From CAZQVN01 sp964596775 (lineage in GTDB: Bacteria; Eisenbacteria; RBG-16-71-46; JABDJR01; JAWXBZ01): a stretch of 44,578 nt of DNA. This document shows, piece by piece, positions 41,957 to 44,578 of the stretch. The notes under the pieces are model-generated. The model was not told the origin of the DNA and made no database searches. It saw only the letters and a list, made by a program, of their open reading frames with translations. The position numbers and the translations under genes are program-made. Where the stretch lies: the NCBI GenBank assembly GCA_964596775.1, contig CAZQVN010000029.1, forward strand, positions 1-44,578. Direction: 5' to 3'. Each line of letters opens with the position of its first letter. Position 1 is the stretch's first letter.

Positions 41957-42676
41957 TCAATACGTGCCGGGGAATCTGGCCTTCACGGCGCTCCAGGACA
42001 GTCTTTCCACCGGGATCGGTTCTTCCTGAACAAATCCCTGGCAGGACTGAATCGACAGTCCCGGCGGTAGCCCGACAAAGAGGATCTGCCCCTCGGCATG
42101 AACAGTTCCCGCCGTCCTGACCCAGCCCGCACTCGACCGGTGATGAATATCCAGGTCGAATTCTCCGCCGACGGACGCCGTCACCGTCACAACCAGGCTG
42201 CGCCCATCCAGATTGATGAACGACGGACCTGAACTGGTAGCCGAAAATCCCAGGCTGTCGAATGAACTTTCGGAACGGAGCGATACGCCGAGAAACGCGG
42301 AGCTGGCGACGAATCCGGTGAGTTCCAGGCGGGCCTCGAAGGTCACCGGTTCCCATCCGGGCGGACCGATGAGCTGATAGTGATCGCGTAGATACATCCG
42401 GTTCCCGGACGAGGAGTCGCCCCCGCGGGTCCGGATCGACAGCTGCCCGGCCGACAGGTCATAACCGACCGTCGAGTACCAGGCCGTCGGATAGCGATCG
42501 GGGCAATCGAGGATGAAAGTCGGGCTGGTCGAGGTGGTCTGCAGGACGGGACCAAACGCCGTGGAGCAATGGAGCGTGTTCATCGGACAGGTGGCTTCAG
42601 CCGACGGGGTCACTCCGGGAACACCAGAACAAATGAGGAGAAGAGCCAGGAGAACGTTGTGGGATCGTGGACTCAT
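41957..42676 (-). CDS. secreted protein with Trp/Lys C-terminal motif
   Basis: A 239-residue protein. Two in-frame ATGs compete: GGAGG (42689-42685) lies 2 nt before the first (42682) and 8 nt before the second (42676), so the second is chosen. A signal peptide follows (hydrophobic LLALLLICSGVPG, then SAEATCP). The mature protein has a few cysteines and beta-rich segments such as WEPVTFEARLELTGFVASSA and SLVVTVTASVGGEFDLDIHH, like a concanavalin-type beta-sandwich. The C-terminus reads EEPIPVERLSWSAVKARF, closely like the ending of the protein at 6623-7357. GC content is lower than in neighbouring genes, which may mark transfer or relaxed selection. Function unknown. Confidence 0.7.
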   Translation of the reverse strand: MSPRSHNVLLALLLICSGVPGVTPSAEATCPMNTLHCSTAFGPVLQTTSTSPTFILDCPDRYPTAWYSTVGYDLSAGQLSIRTRGGDSSSGNRMYLRDHYQLIGPPGWEPVTFEARLELTGFVASSAFLGVSLRSESSFDSLGFSATSSGPSFINLDGRSLVVTVTASVGGEFDLDIHHRSSAGWVRTAGTVHAEGQILFVGLPPGLSIQSCQGFVQEEPIPVERLSWSAVKARFPGTY

Positions 42677-42707
42677 CGCCATGGCCTCCGTTCATGGAAC
42701 TCCGGTC

Positions 42708-43244
42708 TTACCTGCTCCGCGCCCCCACCCAATCCACCCCAACTCCTTCCGCCGCGCGCACCCGGTCCGCGAGCTGCGCCGCGCCGTGCTGGATGTGGCG
42801 CAGGTTGATGAGCTGGTGCTCGAGCTTCGACACCTTGTACCAGCTGAAACCACTCTCGGGCGCGTGAATGTCCATGGCGTCGACGGCGTCGTCCATCATC
42901 GCCTTGCACCACGTCCAGTACTCGAGCACCTGCGCCTTCGTGTACGGCTTCGGCAGGAGCGGCAGCGGGCTTTCCGGATCCGCGGGGCCGGGAATCGCGT
43001 CCGGGTACTGATTGTCCGCCTGGTGATCCTTCCAGGGGCGGAACGAGGCTTCGTCCGGCTGGCTGTACAGGTGGGCAAAGAACAGCGTGTGATAGGCGAT
43101 CTGCCACGGCGCGTTCACGTGTGTCGTGTCCACCCAGATCTCCTCGGGACAGAGCTCGATGGCCTGGCCGAGCATCGCGAGGGACGCGTCGTACTGGCTC
43201 TTCAGGACGGTGCGGATCGCTGCGGTCGTGGCGGCGTCGGGCAC
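42708..43244 (-). CDS. DinB-like metal-binding protein
   Basis: A 178-residue cytoplasmic protein. AAGGAG precedes a GTG start at 43244. The pattern is that of the DinB superfamily four-helix bundle: H52 in PWQIAYHTLFFAHLYSQ on the second helix, and H143, H150 and H153 in KLEHQLINLRHIQHGAAQL on the last helix, providing a three-His metal site. The Trp-rich centre (EYWTWCKAMMDDAV) is typical. DinB-like proteins include bacillithiol or mycothiol-dependent transferases and many of unknown role, so no reaction is claimed. The gene is followed by the secreted protein after 31 bp. Confidence 0.8.
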   Translation of the reverse strand: MPDAATTAAIRTVLKSQYDASLAMLGQAIELCPEEIWVDTTHVNAPWQIAYHTLFFAHLYSQPDEASFRPWKDHQADNQYPDAIPGPADPESPLPLLPKPYTKAQVLEYWTWCKAMMDDAVDAMDIHAPESGFSWYKVSKLEHQLINLRHIQHGAAQLADRVRAAEGVGVDWVGARSR

Positions 43245-43401
43245 TGGATTCTCCTTCGACAGGATGGATTTCAGGGCACGTGTCGATGCGTGGATGTCAG
43301 CCGGGGCATTATACCCCGAACCGTCCGCCTGATCGGTGACGGGCCGGAGGCGCCTGTCTTCGAGGAAGGTCCTCCGTTTCTGATCGGGCCGGGCAACAAC
43401 A

Positions 43402-43433
43402 CGACCCGCCCCGAAGAGATTCGAGGCGGGTCG
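43402..43433 (-). terminator. terminator of the COX24/bS22-like gene
   Basis: CGACCCGCC (43402-43410) pairs with GGCGGGTCG (43425-43433). An inner CGAA/TTCG helix carries a GAGA (GNRA) tetraloop after one mismatch. On the minus strand the stem is followed by TGTTGTTG, a T-rich exit, 45 bp after the stop codon. Confidence 0.75.
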
Positions 43434-43478
43434 CTTATTTCGGCGATGCAGAGGTCCGGCGCGGGATCGAGCCCCGGC

Positions 43479-43583
43479 TTAGACCTTGTAGCGCTCGCGC
43501 TTCTTGTGTCGGTTGGCGCGGCGACGCTTCTTCAGCTTGTGCTTGCGGATTTTCTTGCGCCGCTTCTTGATCAGACTGCCCAA
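43479..43583 (-). CDS. COX24/AURKAIP1-domain mini protein, bS22-like ribosomal protein
   Basis: A 34-codon gene starting at TTG (43583) behind AAGGAG (43595-43590) with a 6-nt gap. The product begins MGSLIKKRRKK and continues RKHKLKKRRR and RHKKRERYKV: nearly all Lys, Arg and His. This is the AURKAIP1/COX24 domain, whose bacterial members are the small ribosomal protein bS22 (first seen in mycobacteria and Bacteroidota) with a conserved MGSxIKKRRK start. It likely binds 16S rRNA near the decoding region. It has its own near-consensus promoter (43677-43649), a hairpin in its leader (43601-43622) and a terminator, so it is a self-contained unit. It is short and TTG-started, so automatic gene calls can miss it. 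Confidence 0.85.
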   Translation of the reverse strand: MGSLIKKRRKKIRKHKLKKRRRANRHKKRERYKV

Positions 43584-43600
43584 ACGTATCTCCTTGAAGA

Positions 43601-43622
43601 TTCCGGCCCTGGGGGCCGGGAA
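43601..43622 (-). promoter_or_regulatory. leader hairpin of the COX24/bS22-like gene
   Basis: TTCCGGCCC and GGGCCGGGAA (plus-strand writing) pair with one bulged base. The hairpin ends 5 nt before the Shine-Dalgarno sequence. Ribosomal protein genes often carry such leaders for feedback control; here this is inference. Confidence 0.4.
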
Positions 43623-43648
43623 AACAGGCGATTCAATGTGAGCCGGGG

Positions 43649-43677
43649 AGAATACCGGGACTCGGGGGCTTTGTCAA
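43649..43677 (-). promoter_or_regulatory. near-consensus promoter of the COX24/bS22-like gene
   Basis: On the minus strand TTGACA (43677-43672), a 17-nt spacer and TATTCT (43654-43649). Transcription would start near 43642, giving a leader of about 58 nt. Confidence 0.8.
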
Positions 43678-43789
43678 TGTGAAGGTGCGGCGGCGCCGCC
43701 CCCGGGACGGCAGGCCCACCTCCGAACCCGGCACAGTGCCCGCCACCCCTCCCCCGGACGCCCCGGCTGCAGCTTGAGCACCCCAGGGC

Positions 43790-44569
43790 TTACCCGGGCC
43801 CGCCGGGAAACAACAACAGAGACAGAAGTGCCAGGACCTGCCCCGCCACGATCGTCCAGCCGATCCTCTTGAGATGCCGGGCCGACGGCCCGAGGAGGCT
43901 CACCAGGACCAGGAGTCCCGCCGGAGCGATCGCGGCGGCGCCGAGCCAGCGCGGACCGCCCGGGCCCGCCAGAAAAACCAGGCTTCCCACCAGAAATCCG
44001 CCCCCGGTGATCGAGGAGAGGATCCGGAACCTCCGCCCGGCGGGTGTGCCCCGGCCACGGACGGCGTGAACCGCGAGGGTGGCCACGGCGTAAATCGCAA
44101 ACCAGAGCAGGGCGGGCCCCCACAGCGTGATGTCCCGCAGTCCGGCGCCGTGCCCGATCGTGGCATGGAGCGATGCCATGGCTCCCGCCACGAGGAACTC
44201 TCCGGGGATCGACTTTTCACGGCGGGCCAGGAGGAACGGGACGATCGCCAGAACGAGGCCTCCGGAAACGAGGGCGAGGAGCCGTCCGCCGGAGCCGGAG
44301 ATCAGGAGCGCCAGGCCCCCCGCAACGACGCCCGGCGGGAGCAGCAGAAACAGCCGGACGACGGCCTCCCTCCTGAGGGTCCGCTGCCGCCGGGCCCCGC
44401 GCCCGCCGAGCAGGACGAGCAGCGGCTCGTGGGCGAGGAACAGGAGGATTGCCGCCGCGGCGACGCAGAACGACTCCACCCCCGGCCGACCGAGCAGAAG
44501 ACCGGACAGGATCGGAAACGTCAGCTGTGCATAGGCCCCGTGTTCGCGGGGCAGGAGCGATTCGGTCAC
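43790..44569 (-). CDS. YwiC-like integral membrane protein
   Basis: About 259 residues from a GTG at 44569; the frame stays open to the window edge, so the true start could lie outside. It begins LLPREHGAYAQLTFPILSGL, the REHGAYA signature of the YwiC-like family, and has about eight membrane spans such as SFCVAAAAILLFLAH, LALVSGGLVLAIVPFLLA, LLWFAIYAVATLAVHAV and TIVAGQVLALLSLLLF. A conserved cytoplasmic segment, RREKSIPGEFLVAGAMASLH, lies near the centre. Family function is unproven; links to nitrate/anaerobic loci in Bacillus come only from gene position. It is upstream of and co-directional with the COX24/bS22-like gene, which has its own promoter. Confidence 0.8.
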   Translation of the reverse strand: MTESLLPREHGAYAQLTFPILSGLLLGRPGVESFCVAAAAILLFLAHEPLLVLLGGRGARRQRTLRREAVVRLFLLLPPGVVAGGLALLISGSGGRLLALVSGGLVLAIVPFLLARREKSIPGEFLVAGAMASLHATIGHGAGLRDITLWGPALLWFAIYAVATLAVHAVRGRGTPAGRRFRILSSITGGGFLVGSLVFLAGPGGPRWLGAAAIAPAGLLVLVSLLGPSARHLKRIGWTIVAGQVLALLSLLLFPGGPG

Positions 44570-44578
44570 GGTTTCTCT

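Noticed and set aside
41760..42029. A plus-strand frame of 89 codons over the intergenic stretch.
   Set aside because: No ribosome-binding site, overlaps the 3' end of the gene at 41957 on the other strand, and no family resemblance.
43678..43789. Terminator for the YwiC-like gene (GGCGGCGCCGCC palindrome at 43688-43699).
   Set aside because: Self-complementary but without a loop or T-tract, and such GC palindromes are expected by chance here.

Overview
This is a strongly GC-rich bacterial chromosome segment, densely coded and without insertion sequences, tRNAs, rRNA or CRISPR. No gene here fixes the phylum. The combination of clues points to a didermic, respiring bacterium near the FCB assemblage (Candidatus Eisenbacteria or Krumholzibacteriota-like lineages). 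The clues are: secreted beta-propeller and beta-helix proteins ending in FlgD-like tails of the type carried by type IX secretion cargo; a three-gene sdhCAB of the Bacteroidota-like type; an ECF sigma factor of the TIGR02999 type coupled to a TPR protein kinase; SpoVG; a COX24/bS22-like mini protein; and many lipoproteins. This placement is inference.

Layout. 1-7.4 kb: a partial DinB-like protein, two translationally coupled exported amidohydrolase-type proteins (only one of their three barrel domains keeps the metal ligands), a DUF4331 domain apparently split over two adjacent exported proteins, and a small secreted protein with an unusual Trp/Lys C-terminal motif. 7.4-12.6 kb: hemE-hemN-hemY, a late haem operon whose promoter sits so close to the start codon that the mRNA is probably leaderless, followed by a GH113-like exported glycosidase. 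12.6-16.5 kb: spoVG, a D,D-carboxypeptidase with a Lys-rich spacer, and a seven-repeat FG-GAP protein. 16.6-23.3 kb (minus): addB-addA, the double-strand-break repair helicase/nuclease. 23.4-26.1 kb: a PpiC/SurA-like lipoprotein, a metallophosphoesterase, and a DUF4332 helix-hairpin-helix protein behind a near-consensus promoter with an overlapping inverted repeat. 26.2-29.6 kb: sdhC-sdhA-sdhB. 29.7-33.1 kb: ECF sigma factor plus Ser/Thr kinase with TPRs. 33.1-41.5 kb: two very large exported repeat proteins, divergently transcribed (a beta-helix-like protein with five units of about 225 residues, and an FG-GAP protein with fourteen repeats). 41.5-44.6 kb: a relic of a sorting tail, a second secreted protein with the Trp/Lys C-terminal motif, a DinB-like protein, a 34-codon COX24/bS22-like gene with its own promoter and terminator, and a YwiC-like membrane protein.

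The most interesting themes are about the cell envelope. Three large proteins and one relic share a FlgD-like tail ending in a Lys-Lys/Arg-Lys hydrophobic stretch. Two otherwise unrelated secreted proteins, 35 kb apart, share a different short C-terminal motif, P-[VI]-P-V-E-x2-[TS]-W-x2-[IV]-K, which may be a second, less described, export or anchoring tag. On the regulatory side several promoters can be read directly (TTGACA/TTGAAC, 17-nt spacer, TATCAT/TATTCT), giving a consistent picture of the housekeeping sigma factor's preferences in this organism.
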